From Anaerolineaceae bacterium (GTDB lineage: Bacteria; Chloroflexota; Anaerolineae; Anaerolineales; Anaerolineaceae): a stretch of 49,838 nt of DNA. The position numbers and the translations under genes are program-made. The stretch covers positions 1 through 49,838 of the forward strand of contig WOYY01000051.1 in assembly GCA_011620555.1 (NCBI GenBank). The letters are read 5' to 3'. The notes beneath the pieces were generated by a model, which was not told the DNA's origin, searched no databases, and saw only the letters and a program-made list of their open reading frames with translations. Shown one piece after another: positions 1-7,795 of this stretch; the stretch's first letter is position 1; each line of letters begins with the position of its first letter.

Positions 1-1425
1 GAAGCTGCCACCAAGACCAACGATATCGCTGGCGATGGCACCACCACTTCCACCGTTTTGGCTCATGCGATTGTGACCGAAGGCCTGAAGAACCTGGCCG
101 CCGGCGCCAATCCCATGCTGCTCAAGCGCGGCATCGAATCTGCTGCCAAAGCTGTTTCCGATGAAATCCTCAAACAGGCGATTGACATCACCACCAAGGA
201 AGAGATTGGCAATGTAGCCACCATCTCCGCGCAGGACCGCGAAATTGGTGAGTTGATCGCAGAAGTGATGGACAAAGTCGGTAAAGACGGCGTGATCACC
301 GTTGAAGAATCCCGCGGCCTCGAATTTGAAACCGAATATGTTGAAGGTATGCAGTTCGACCGTGGTTATATTTCCCCCTACTTCATCACCAATCCCGACC
401 ACATGCAGGCTGAGATCGAAGATGCCTACATCCTGGTCTATGACAAGAAGATCTCCGCTGCCGCCGACATCGTTCCCCTGCTGGAGAAACTGGTGCAGGT
501 TGGCAAGCGTGAACTCCTGATCATTGCCGAGGATATTGACGGCGAAGCTCTGGCGACGCTGGTCCTCAACAAACTGCGCGGGATGCTCAACGTCCTGGCC
601 GTCAAGGCCCCGGGATTTGGCGACCGCCGCAAGGCTATGCTGCAGGATATCGCCACTCTGACCGGCGCAACTGTGATCTCCGAAGAGACCGGCCGCAAGC
701 TCGAAACTGTGACCATTGAAGACCTCGGTAAGGCTGAGAAGGTCGTGAGCGACAAAGACGACACCACCATCATCGGCGGCGCAGGCGACTCCAGCGCCAT
801 CAAGGGTCGGATCGAGCAGATCCGCATTGAGATTGAGAACACCACCAGCGACTATGACCGCGAGAAACTCCAGGAACGCCTGGCGAAGCTCTCCGGTGGC
901 GTGGCCATCATCCGGGTCGGCGCTGCGACTGAAACCGAACTCAAAGAGAAAAAGCACCGTGTTGAAGATGCTCTCTCTGCAACCCGTGCAGCGGTTGAAG
1001 AAGGTATCGTCCCCGGCGGCGGTGTGGCTCTGATCAACGCTATGAAGGCTCTCGACGGTTTGAAACTGGACAATGCGGATGCCCAACTCGGCGTCAAGAT
1101 CGTCCGCAACGCCCTCGAGGTTCCGATGCGCAAGATCGCTGAAAATGCCGGACAAGAAGGCTCTGTGGTCGTCGAAAATGTCCGCCAGCGCCAGGCCAAA
1201 GACAATGACAACCAGATCGGCTACAACGTCCTGACCGAAGAATACATCAACATGGTCGAGGGCGGCGTGATTGACCCTGCCAAGGTGACCCGCGGCGCTC
1301 TGGAGAATGCAGCTTCCATCGCTGCCATGATCCTGACCACCGAAGCCCTGATCACCGATATTCCCGAGAAAGAACCCCCAATGCCCGCCGGCGGCCCCGG
1401 CATGGGTGGTATGGGCGATTTCTAA
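1..1425 (+). CDS. groEL: Chaperonin GroEL, 5'-truncated by the window edge
   Basis: ATP-dependent 60-kDa chaperonin subunit that folds proteins in a double-ring cage in the cytoplasm. The frame is open from base 1, where it already reads [16 protein letters not shown], the conserved ATP-binding segment, so roughly the first 75 residues lie outside the window. Visible family landmarks are the apical-domain stretch with [14 protein letters not shown], the [13 protein letters not shown] motif, and the Gly/Met-rich C-terminal tail ending GGMGDF. The visible 474 residues plus the missing part match the usual length of about 540-550. The initiation-like TTG at 58 is internal and not a start. A strong intrinsic terminator follows 22 bases after the stop. 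groES is presumably just upstream but cannot be seen. Confidence 0.98.
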   Translation, partial: EAATKTNDIAGDGTTTSTVLAHAIVTEGLKNLAAGANPMLLKRGIESAAKAVSDEILKQAIDITTKEEIGNVATISAQDREIGELIAEVMDKVGKDGVITVEESRGLEFETEYVEGMQFDRGYISPYFITNPDHMQAEIEDAYILVYDKKISAAADIVPLLEKLVQVGKRELLIIAEDIDGEALATLVLNKLRGMLNVLAVKAPGFGDRRKAMLQDIATLTGATVISEETGRKLETVTIEDLGKAEKVVSDKDDTTIIGGAGDSSAIKGRIEQIRIEIENTTSDYDREKLQERLAKLSGGVAIIRVGAATETELKEKKHRVEDALSATRAAVEEGIVPGGGVALINAMKALDGLKLDNADAQLGVKIVRNALEVPMRKIAENAGQEGSVVVENVRQRQAKDNDNQIGYNVLTEEYINMVEGGVIDPAKVTRGALENAASIAAMILTTEALITDIPEKEPPMPAGGPGMGGMGDF

Positions 1426-1447
1426 GCCCGGTTCAAATTGCAAAGCA

Positions 1448-1475
1448 AAGGCTGCTCCGAAAGGGGCGGCCTTTT
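1448..1475 (+). terminator. Intrinsic terminator after groEL
   Basis: An 11-bp stem (1448-1458 with 1463-1473, including G-U pairs) closes a GAAA tetraloop and runs into a short T tract. It lies directly downstream of the groEL stop codon. Confidence 0.85.
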
Positions 1476-1525
1476 TGAATCCAATGGTAAATCTTTCCAA
1501 CTGGAAGATTATTGGGGGTCGCTGG

Positions 1526-1531
1526 TATAAT
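1526..1531 (+). promoter_or_regulatory. -10 box (TATAAT) for a likely leaderless lipoprotein mRNA
   Basis: A perfect TATAAT ends 7 nt before the ATG at 1539. That spacing would put the transcription start at or next to the start codon. The box overlaps the alternative ATG at 1530, which argues against that start. Confidence 0.5.
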
Positions 1532-1538
1532 GGTTGGC

Positions 1539-2441
1539 ATGTCAGTAACCCTTGGAAAATTACGCAAATTCATCGTTGGTTTCGCCTTGCTGGCGATGGC
1601 GCTCACAGCCTGTTCAAACAACCCTCCGGCTGGGGAGGCGACCCCCACCTTGGACGAAAACGCTGCAACCCCGACCGCTTCCGAACCGACACCCACGCCG
1701 GTTCCCGCAGCGGTGGTTGTGAATGGCGAGCGGATTCCGCTGGCCTGGTATGAAAGTGAACTGCAGCGCTATTTGCTGGCCCAGGAAACCGCGGGCACAC
1801 CGGTAACGGATGCGGCCGCGGCCGGGCAGATGGTCCTTGATGACCTGATCGACCAGTTCCTGCTGGCGCAGGGGGCGCAGGAAGCCGGGCTTTCCGTCAG
1901 CGACGAAGCGGTCCAGGCCAAAATTGACGCCCTCGCGGCTGAGGTGGACCTGCCTGCCTGGATGGCGCAGTGGGGCTACAGCGATGCGGACCTTTTCAGC
2001 CTGCTCCGGCTGCAAATGCTGGCCGCGCTCCAGCGGGACCAGATCGCGGCCGCCGTTCCTGAAAACATGGAACAGGTCGAACTCCGCCAGGTCTTTGCCT
2101 ACACCGCCGAAGGCGCAAAAAACGCGAAACTTAACCTGGATTCGGGCGGGGATTTTGAAGAGACCGCCTATACCTATGACCCGACGACCGGAGGCTACCT
2201 GGGCTGGGTGCCCCGCGGTTATTTGCTGATCCCGGCCGTTGAAGAGGTCGCTTTTTCGCAGCCCGTGGGGATTTATTCCGATATTATCGAATCTGAGATT
2301 GGCTATCACATCGTGATGGTGCTGGATCGAGGAGAACATCCCCTGAGCAGCGATGCCCGCCTGACTCTCCAGCACAAAGCGGTCGCCGACTGGCTGACCG
2401 CTCGGCGCGCCAGCAGTTCCATCGAGAACCTGGTCAACTGA
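1539..2441 (+). CDS. Parvulin/SurA-like peptidylprolyl isomerase lipoprotein
   Basis: Predicted exported foldase of about 300 aa. From the ATG at 1539 the protein has a basic N-terminus, a hydrophobic stretch and a lipobox ending LTAC (Cys around residue 24), so it is probably lipid-anchored outside the membrane. A Thr/Pro-rich linker follows, then a helical SurA N-like segment (VVVNGERIPLAWYE...), and a shortened parvulin-type rotamase part (GGYLGWVPRG ... EIGYHIVMVLDRG). PrsA/SurA-family proteins assist folding of secreted proteins. TTG (1512) and ATG (1530) starts are possible in frame, but 1539 gives the cleanest signal peptide. The downstream gene starts 1 nt after the stop, so the two are probably co-transcribed. 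Confidence 0.82.
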   Translation: MSVTLGKLRKFIVGFALLAMALTACSNNPPAGEATPTLDENAATPTASEPTPTPVPAAVVVNGERIPLAWYESELQRYLLAQETAGTPVTDAAAAGQMVLDDLIDQFLLAQGAQEAGLSVSDEAVQAKIDALAAEVDLPAWMAQWGYSDADLFSLLRLQMLAALQRDQIAAAVPENMEQVELRQVFAYTAEGAKNAKLNLDSGGDFEETAYTYDPTTGGYLGWVPRGYLLIPAVEEVAFSQPVGIYSDIIESEIGYHIVMVLDRGEHPLSSDARLTLQHKAVADWLTARRASSSIENLVN

Positions 2442-2442
2442 A

Positions 2443-3168
2443 ATGAGTTCGCGCCCGCCCTCAAACCGCCCACGCAGTTCCTACCCCGCGGGGAAGTCCA
2501 TCCCGAACATGGCCACCCCTCGGAGGCCGGAAGAACCCAAGAAAATGGGCTTTGGCGGTTTGGTCTTCCTCCTGCTGATTCTGGGCGGCGCGCTCTGGCT
2601 GCTGATGATGATCTTCGGCTGGGGCCCCTACAGCGTGGCTGCAACGGCCACGCCGCCCACGCCGACTCAGACAGGCGTGCTGGCGACCACCGCGCCCGCG
2701 CAGGCCACAGCGACGGTCACCCTGATGCCCACGGAGACGGCCGCGCCATCTGCCACGCCGACGATCACCCCCACGGCGACCCTCGAACCGATGCCCTTCA
2801 TCCCCTTTGGCGACGCTGAGACCCTTTCCAGCGACCTGCTGCTGCCCAACCTGGGCTGCGACTGGCTGGTGATTGCCGGCCAGGTCTGGGACCTTCGGCA
2901 GGAACCCGTGATCGGGCTGACCCTGCACCTCTTTGGCGAGTTGGGCGGGGTGGCAATTGACCAGCAGGTGGTCTCCGGTTCCGCGCTGACCTATGGCGAA
3001 TCAGGTTTCGAGTTCCGGTTGGAAGGGCTGGTGGTGGATAGCTCGAACGCGCTCTTTTTGCAGCTGGTGGATACCAACGGTCTGCCGCTTTCTCATGCCT
3101 ACAGCCTCCAGACTTTCAATGACTGCCAGAAGAATATGATCCTGGTGAATTTCAAACAGGTCCGCTGA
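2443..3168 (+). CDS. Membrane-anchored protein with Thr/Pro-rich linker, unknown function
   Basis: Not recognised as a named family. The 241-aa protein has a polar, Pro/Arg/Ser-rich cytoplasmic start, one transmembrane helix (about residues 35-57), a Thr/Pro/Ala-rich low-complexity linker of about 45 residues, and a compact C-terminal domain of about 130 residues predicted to be outside. That domain has two cysteines (NLGCDW and FNDCQKN) that could form a disulfide. Its beta-strand-like pattern (WLVIAGQVWD, LTLHLFGEL) suggests a beta-sandwich, but this is inference. It begins 1 nt after the foldase lipoprotein gene, so a joint envelope role is plausible. A terminator follows. Confidence 0.75.
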   Translation: MSSRPPSNRPRSSYPAGKSIPNMATPRRPEEPKKMGFGGLVFLLLILGGALWLLMMIFGWGPYSVAATATPPTPTQTGVLATTAPAQATATVTLMPTETAAPSATPTITPTATLEPMPFIPFGDAETLSSDLLLPNLGCDWLVIAGQVWDLRQEPVIGLTLHLFGELGGVAIDQQVVSGSALTYGESGFEFRLEGLVVDSSNALFLQLVDTNGLPLSHAYSLQTFNDCQKNMILVNFKQVR

Positions 3169-3190
3169 GGAATTCGGCGCTTTGTTTGTG

Positions 3191-3220
3191 AAGGGCTTTC
3201 TCCTGGAAAGCCCTTTTTTT
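3191..3220 (+). terminator. Intrinsic terminator
   Basis: A perfect 10-bp stem (3191-3200 with 3206-3215) is followed by a T7 run. It ends the transcript of the foldase and membrane-protein pair. Confidence 0.9.
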
Positions 3221-3289
3221 GATTCCAGCCGCCTTGACTGAGTTTGATAATTATGGTAAAAGTAATTCGATAAGTATCAATATAAAATT

Positions 3290-3874
3290 ATGGAGATCGA
3301 AATGGAAGAACCAATTGAAACATTGTTGGCCTTTTTTAAGGCTTTGGCGGATGCCACCCGCTTGAAGATCGTCGGCCTTCTGGCGCAGAAGGAATCCAGC
3401 GTGGAGGAGATGGCGGCCACGCTTGCGGTCAGCCCCTCGACCGTGTCGCACCATCTGGCCAAACTCTCCGAGATCGGTCTGGTCACGGCGCGCGCGGAGG
3501 GTTATTACAATATTTACGCCCTGCAGACGGACGTGCTCGAAGGGATGGCGCAAAAACTGCTTTCATCCAAAACGCTGCCGGCTGTGGCGCAGGACCTGGA
3601 CCGCGGGGCTTATGACCGGCAGATCTTGAAAACTTATCTGGCTGAGGACGGGACTTTAACGAAAGTGCCCTCCACCCGGCGCAAGCTGGATGTCATCCTG
3701 CAGTTCATTGCCGAAAAGTTTGAGAATGATCGGACCTATACGGAGAAAGAAGTCAATGCCGTGATCAGTGCACTTAATCCGGATATTTCCGGTCTGCGGC
3801 GGGACCTGATCTCGGCCCGCCTGCTGGGACGGGAGAAGGATGGGTCCGCCTATTGGCGAATCCGGCAGGTCTAA
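3290..3874 (+). CDS. ArsR-family regulator with C-terminal DUF2087 domain
   Basis: Predicted cytoplasmic transcription factor of 194 aa. Residues about 5-85 form an ArsR winged helix (FFKALADATRLKIVGLL, then the recognition helix region VSPSTVSHHLAKLSEIGLV). The C-terminal half (ILKTYLAEDGTLTKVPSTRR ... LDVILQFIAEKF) matches DUF2087, a domain often attached to such regulators. No cysteine metal site is evident, so a metal ligand is not supported. The start could be 3290 or the ATG at 3302, which has GGAG upstream. A TATAAA box at 3281 is very close to the start. Neighbours do not reveal a target. Confidence 0.85.
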   Translation: MEIEMEEPIETLLAFFKALADATRLKIVGLLAQKESSVEEMAATLAVSPSTVSHHLAKLSEIGLVTARAEGYYNIYALQTDVLEGMAQKLLSSKTLPAVAQDLDRGAYDRQILKTYLAEDGTLTKVPSTRRKLDVILQFIAEKFENDRTYTEKEVNAVISALNPDISGLRRDLISARLLGREKDGSAYWRIRQV

Positions 3875-3902
3875 GCTCAGGTTTTAGAGGGGGATGGATC
3901 TG

Positions 3903-3944
3903 AGGGCGGCCGCAGCTCTTGACAAAGGCAGGCAGGGCCGCCCT
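3903..3944. repeat. Palindrome between convergent genes
   Basis: A 9-bp perfect inverted repeat, AGGGCGGCC (3903-3911) and GGCCGCCCT (3936-3944), separated by 24 nt. It lies between the convergent ArsR and DUF711 genes. It may be a dispersed REP-like element or a bidirectional transcription end. There is no strong T run. Confidence 0.5.
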
Positions 3945-3969
3945 TACGCTTTAAGAGGTTGTTGGCTAT

Positions 3970-5184
3970 CTACTGTTGTTTCCTGGGGGCGATTTCCAGC
4001 GATTCGTCGCCCGCAAACAGGCCGCTGAGGGGGCGGGCGGGGACTTCCAGCACTTTGCTGTTGGCAAAATACTCAAAGTTGAACCCGGTCAGGTCGCCAG
4101 TCTGTTTGCCGGGGATGGGTAATAACCGCGCGGTGAGCGGCTTATTCAGCCGCAGGGACAGGGCCGCCAGGTCCAGCAGGATGGCCTGGAGCTGCTCCAC
4201 GGAGGTGCCGCCGGGCAGGGGGAGGGTATCCAGCCCCGTGCCGCAAACCGAAGAATAGAGCAGCAGGTCGGTGAGAGTCAGGGCGCCATCTGCGCCGCGT
4301 TCGGCCAGGGTGGCGTCTTCCAGCAGCGGCAGCATCAGGCCGTTGAAGCCGGTACGCTTGAAGGCCGCCCGGTCGAGGGTGTCGGTCAGGAAAGCCGAGG
4401 CAGCCAGACTGCCGGAGAGACCAAAAGCCGGCAACCCCAGGTTTTCCAGGGCGGTCCCGATGGAGCGGCTTTTGTCGGGGAAGGGGGCTAGGGTGAAATC
4501 CAGCCCTTTGAACTCGAACTTGTAAAGCGCCGAGAGGTAATCGCATTTCTCTTCCAGAGCCTTGGCATGCTCCTGGACGGCCTGGATCAGCCCTGCGCGG
4601 GCCTCCGCCAGGGAGGACGCATGACCGAAGGCGTCCAAGGCCAGGTCGGCGGCTTCGAGCGCCAGGGCAAAGGCCGGCGCATTTCCATTGTGGTAGGCGG
4701 CCGGGAAGAAGGGCGCCCAGGGCGGGACGTTAGCCAGCGCGGCAAAGCGCAGGTTGGCAAAGCCGTTTTTTTCCAGCGGAGCGACCTGGTGGATCACCTC
4801 AGCACAAGCCCTGACCGCCGGCAGGCTGACCTGCCCAGCGGGGGTCGTCAGGTGGCCGCTCAGGAAGAGGTTGCTAGATTGGGGCAGCATCTGGGGGATG
4901 GCGGCATAGGTATCGAGTTTGTCCGGTGCGGCCGGCCCCAGCGAGACGTATTCAAAGCCCTCGCTGTGCGCCAGGAAACCCAGCACCGTGACAGCCTGGG
5001 CGTAATCCTCCGGCGGCAGGAAGGTGGGGAAGGGCGGCGTGGCCAGGCGGACCGATTGGACCTCATAGCCAGCGTTTTGGAGCGTTTCCCGGGCGTGCCG
5101 GGCAAAGATGCCGGCCTTTTGCAGGCCAAGCTCAGAGATTGGCCAGCGGGGGTTGAGGAATACGGTGATGGAGCGGATGCGCAT
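3970..5184 (-). CDS. DUF711 family protein
   Basis: 404-aa protein matching the DUF711 (UPF0210) family, cytoplasmic and of unknown biochemical role. The N-terminus MRIRSITVFLN and the C-terminal motif VCGTGLDTLPLPGGT are characteristic. Members have been noted as structurally related to the glycyl-radical enzyme barrel, but the radical motif is not obvious here, so no activity is claimed. It has no signal peptide or membrane segment. The ATG lies 1 nt after the stop of the upstream RNA methyltransferase on the same strand, so the two form a tight pair. Confidence 0.75.
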   Translation of the reverse strand: MRIRSITVFLNPRWPISELGLQKAGIFARHARETLQNAGYEVQSVRLATPPFPTFLPPEDYAQAVTVLGFLAHSEGFEYVSLGPAAPDKLDTYAAIPQMLPQSSNLFLSGHLTTPAGQVSLPAVRACAEVIHQVAPLEKNGFANLRFAALANVPPWAPFFPAAYHNGNAPAFALALEAADLALDAFGHASSLAEARAGLIQAVQEHAKALEEKCDYLSALYKFEFKGLDFTLAPFPDKSRSIGTALENLGLPAFGLSGSLAASAFLTDTLDRAAFKRTGFNGLMLPLLEDATLAERGADGALTLTDLLLYSSVCGTGLDTLPLPGGTSVEQLQAILLDLAALSLRLNKPLTARLLPIPGKQTGDLTGFNFEYFANSKVLEVPARPLSGLFAGDESLEIAPRKQQ

Positions 5185-5185
5185 A

Positions 5186-5980
5186 TCAGGCCTTCTTCTT
5201 GGAATAGCGTTGTCTGAGGACTTCGGCGATCAGGATCCCGCCTGCCATGGCCGCGTTGAGCGATTCGGCCCGGCCGGGCATTGGGATGGCAACCCGGTCG
5301 GTTGCCAGGGCTTCGCCCATGGGCGTCGCGCCAAAGGCCTCGCCGCCCAGGAGCAGGGCGCAGGCTTGGGTGAAATCGGCGTCCCAGATGGTGCGGTTTG
5401 CCTCAGCGGTCGCGAGGAAGACCGGCAGCCCCTTGAGCAGGGGCGGGATCTCCTGCCAGGGGAGGGCCTGGATCGGCAGGCGGAAATGCGCGCCCATCCC
5501 GGCCCGCAGCACCTTTGGCGCAAAGGCGTTCACGGTGCCCGGCGTGAGGATCACACCATCGGCGCCAGCCGCCTCCGCGGTGCGGAGCAGGGTGCCCATG
5601 TTGCCGGGGTCCCGCACCTGGTCCGCCAGGATCAAGAAGCTGGGCTTTTCCGGCAGGGGCAGAGTTTGGGCCCTCAGGACGGCTAAGATCCCCTGGGGGG
5701 TTTCGGTGTCACTGATCTCTGCCATCAGGCTCGGCGGGATCTCGAAGACCTCGGTCCCGCCCTGGGCGATGAACCCCTGGATCAGTTCACGGCCGCGGCC
5801 GGAGAGGGTCTCATCATAAAGCACGAATTCAGCCGGCCAGCGAACCGCGGCGGCCTCTTCCACCAGACGGACGCCCTCCGCGAGGAAGCCATCCCCGCTT
5901 TTCTTGCCGCGCGAGTGTGCCAGCAGGGCGCGGACCCGCTTGATCTTGGCGTTATTGGGAGAGGAGATGAATTCGGTCAC
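5186..5980 (-). CDS. TrmH/SpoU-family RNA 2'-O-methyltransferase
   Basis: Predicted SAM-dependent RNA ribose methyltransferase with a SPOUT knot fold. The protein has an N-terminal substrate-binding part (ISSPNNAKIKRVRALL) and the catalytic SpoU domain with ADQVRDPGNMGTLLRTAEAAG, LLLGGEAFG and the C-terminal motif AESLNAAMAGGIL. The GTG at 5980 gives a normal family start (VTEFISSPNN). The frame is open further upstream to 6097, but that 39-residue extension is hydrophobic, unlike the family, and was rejected. It is a second SpoU enzyme beside rlmB at 10941-11672. The exact rRNA or tRNA target cannot be told from sequence. Confidence 0.85.
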   Translation of the reverse strand: MTEFISSPNNAKIKRVRALLAHSRGKKSGDGFLAEGVRLVEEAAAVRWPAEFVLYDETLSGRGRELIQGFIAQGGTEVFEIPPSLMAEISDTETPQGILAVLRAQTLPLPEKPSFLILADQVRDPGNMGTLLRTAEAAGADGVILTPGTVNAFAPKVLRAGMGAHFRLPIQALPWQEIPPLLKGLPVFLATAEANRTIWDADFTQACALLLGGEAFGATPMGEALATDRVAIPMPGRAESLNAAMAGGILIAEVLRQRYSKKKA

Positions 5981-6320
5981 TAGGGAGCACTCTGTTTGGT
6001 CTTGGATCTTCTGGATATATTGTAACAACAAATATCGGGGTTGATCGGAAAATTTTGAAAGATGAAGTGCGATGGTGGAAATGATGAATAAAACCAATGA
6101 AGTCCTAAACTCATTATTGACCCCATCCTCGTTTCTTCCCCTGAAACCAGGGGAAGGATGCCTGCAAGCGAAGTGCAGCAGGCAGGAAGGGGTTTTTAGT
6201 CAAATTCAATGGCTAGTTTATAATCTCATAAACTTTTTTAGATGGTTTGAAATGGTTGAATAGAGCCAAGCAGTATTTCCAAAAAGAGAAAAATGGATGA
6301 TAAATTCTTATTTGTTTCAT
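5981..6320. other. Intergenic region
   Basis: A gene-poor 340-base stretch between the divergent-looking ends of the methyltransferase gene (start) and the phosphoesterase gene (end). It is AT-rich on both flanks and contains the repeat element at 6121-6198. A 63-codon frame across it (6072-6263) is largely made of that repeat and is not supported as a gene. Confidence 0.6.
6121..6198. repeat. Small palindromic (REP/MITE-like) intergenic element
   Basis: Two adjacent hairpins: a perfect 9-bp stem with AAAC loop (6135-6143 with 6148-6156), and GCCTGC (6160-6165) pairing with GCAGGC (6178-6183). Outer CCCC and GGGG blocks flank them. GC-rich in an AT-rich surround, it looks like a mobile palindromic unit rather than a gene. 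Confidence 0.5.
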
Positions 6321-6917
6321 TTAGGTTGGATTATGTCCATTCACCAGCCGGCGGGACTCGGTCTGAATTGTGCCATCCGGCAGGACGGTCAGCAGCCCAA
6401 ATTCCGGGGTGTAGTTGTTATGGGAGCAGGGGTAGGCCGCACCGGGATTGAAGAATAGCCGGTCTTCGACCCAGAGCGCCGCCTGGTGGTGGGTATGCCC
6501 GAAGATGATCGCGTCCGCCTCGGGAAAGTCCACGGCGAGGTGGTCGTAATAGCGTTTGAAGCGGTAACCATGGGTGATATAGGCCCATTTATCCACCAGG
6601 TAGTGGGCCATGGTGCGGTGACCGTGGGCAATTGTGATCCGAACCCCGTTGGCCTCCAGGGTGGCGTTTTTAGGCGGCCTGATCCCGAAGAACCAGTCCC
6701 GGTTGCCCTGCACCACCGTGCCTGGGGCGATCTGCTCCAGAATCTCAACCACCTGCCAGGAGCTGACATCGCCGGCATGCAGAATCCGATCGACCCTGGC
6801 ACTCTCGAAGGCAGACAGCACCCCTTCCGGCAGGGATTTGGCCCGGTCGGGAATGTGCGTGTCGGCGATCACACCGAAGCGGATGGCTTTGGCCAGAGGA
6901 TCTGTGCTTGAAGGCAT
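6321..6917 (-). CDS. Calcineurin-like metallophosphoesterase (YfcE/MJ0936 type)
   Basis: 198-aa predicted cytoplasmic phosphodiesterase with a di-metal centre. All family metal motifs are in order: GVIADTHIPD, LHAGDVSS, VQGNRD, IAHGHR and FGHTHHQA, and FNPGA near the end. YfcE-like enzymes hydrolyse phosphodiester model substrates, but the natural substrate is often unknown, so none is assigned. Length fits the family. The first ATG gives a short polar leader before the GVIADTH strand. It stands alone, with a repeat-containing intergenic region downstream. Confidence 0.9.
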   Translation of the reverse strand: MPSSTDPLAKAIRFGVIADTHIPDRAKSLPEGVLSAFESARVDRILHAGDVSSWQVVEILEQIAPGTVVQGNRDWFFGIRPPKNATLEANGVRITIAHGHRTMAHYLVDKWAYITHGYRFKRYYDHLAVDFPEADAIIFGHTHHQAALWVEDRLFFNPGAAYPCSHNNYTPEFGLLTVLPDGTIQTESRRLVNGHNPT

Positions 6918-7014
6918 TGGATTTTGGAAACCTTTCTATGGAGCGGGATTGATTTTACCATGATTGCCCTGCTGTAAAAATCCCGGCAGAGGAGGCAGAA
7001 TTCTTTCAACAAAT

Positions 7015-7647
7015 TCAAGACTTTTTAAGAAAACCAAAATAAATGAGCAGGCCCAAGCCCACGATGCTGATGGCGATCAGCCCGATGCCCAAGCCTTTGC
7101 TATCGCCCAAGGCTCGAAGGAAGATTGAGGGCGGCCGGGTGGGGGTCTGGGTTGGGGCGGGCGCCCGGGTGGGGTGGGGCGTCATTGTGGCCCGCGGCTG
7201 GGTGGGGGTTGGCGTGCCGGGGTCTTCGGTGGGTGTGGGGGTGGCCGTGGCTGTTGGAACGGTGGCCTTCTGGATGATCAGAGTCTGGTTTTCGTAGACC
7301 TCGGTGGTTTCCAGGCTGAGGGAAGAATTCGCCAGAATTGTCTCGATCGGCACGCCATAGGCCTGGGAGATCGCCCAGAGCGTTTCGCCATATTGCACGG
7401 TGTGGATGATGATGCCATCCGCGTTGGGTGTGACCGTGGCGACCCAGTAAACGGGGGCTTCCGTTTCCTGCGCGGTGATGTTGGCTTCATCGCCCGGATC
7501 GAGGTCGCCTGCCAGGGACAGGGCATTCGTCCAGTTAATCCTTTCCAGCGCTGGGCCGGGCTGGGCCTGGACGGCCTTCAGAGGAACCGCCAGCAGCAGG
7601 ACCAGGGCCAACAGGGAAGGGAGTGTACGTTGGAGTGCTTTTTGCAT
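7015..7647 (-). CDS. Exported LysM-domain protein with C-terminal membrane anchor
   Basis: 210-aa predicted surface protein. From the ATG at 7647 it has a signal peptide (SLLALVLLLAVPLKAVQA), a short spacer, one LysM domain (IIHTVQYGETLWAISQAYG ... YENQTLIIQ), a Thr/Pro-rich linker, and a C-terminal hydrophobic helix with a basic end (LIYFGFLKKS). LysM binds N-acetylglucosamine-containing glycans such as peptidoglycan. The Thr/Pro linker and tail helix suggest it is tethered to the membrane while touching the wall. The frame runs 34 codons further upstream, but that part lacks signal-peptide character. A TATAAT box ends 9 nt before the ATG. Confidence 0.85.
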   Translation of the reverse strand: MQKALQRTLPSLLALVLLLAVPLKAVQAQPGPALERINWTNALSLAGDLDPGDEANITAQETEAPVYWVATVTPNADGIIIHTVQYGETLWAISQAYGVPIETILANSSLSLETTEVYENQTLIIQKATVPTATATPTPTEDPGTPTPTQPRATMTPHPTRAPAPTQTPTRPPSIFLRALGDSKGLGIGLIAISIVGLGLLIYFGFLKKS

Positions 7648-7656
7648 AATGGCATT

Positions 7657-7662
7657 ATTATA
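7657..7662 (-). promoter_or_regulatory. -10 box (TATAAT) close to the LysM-protein start
   Basis: On the minus strand TATAAT ends 9 nt before the ATG at 7647, leaving no room for a Shine-Dalgarno leader. It supports the chosen start and a leaderless or near-leaderless mRNA. Confidence 0.5.
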
Positions 7663-7755
7663 GCGTGTAAATGGATTTTGCAGCAAACGACGGAGGAAAT
7701 CATTTCTGTCCGCAAAGCGGCTGTATAGACAGGCTCTGCTGCGGGTCAATTAAGG

Positions 7756-7761
7756 TAAAAT
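7756..7761 (+). promoter_or_regulatory. Candidate -10 box for serS
   Basis: TAAAAT 34 nt before the serS ATG. A GGAGG ribosome-binding site at 7781-7785 decides the serS start at 7796. Confidence 0.4.
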
Positions 7762-7795
7762 CAAGGGATGAATTCAACACGGAGGTATTTAGAAG

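Noticed and set aside
6072-6263. 63-codon frame in the intergenic gap
   Set aside because: Its middle is the palindromic repeat, and it has no ribosome-binding site.
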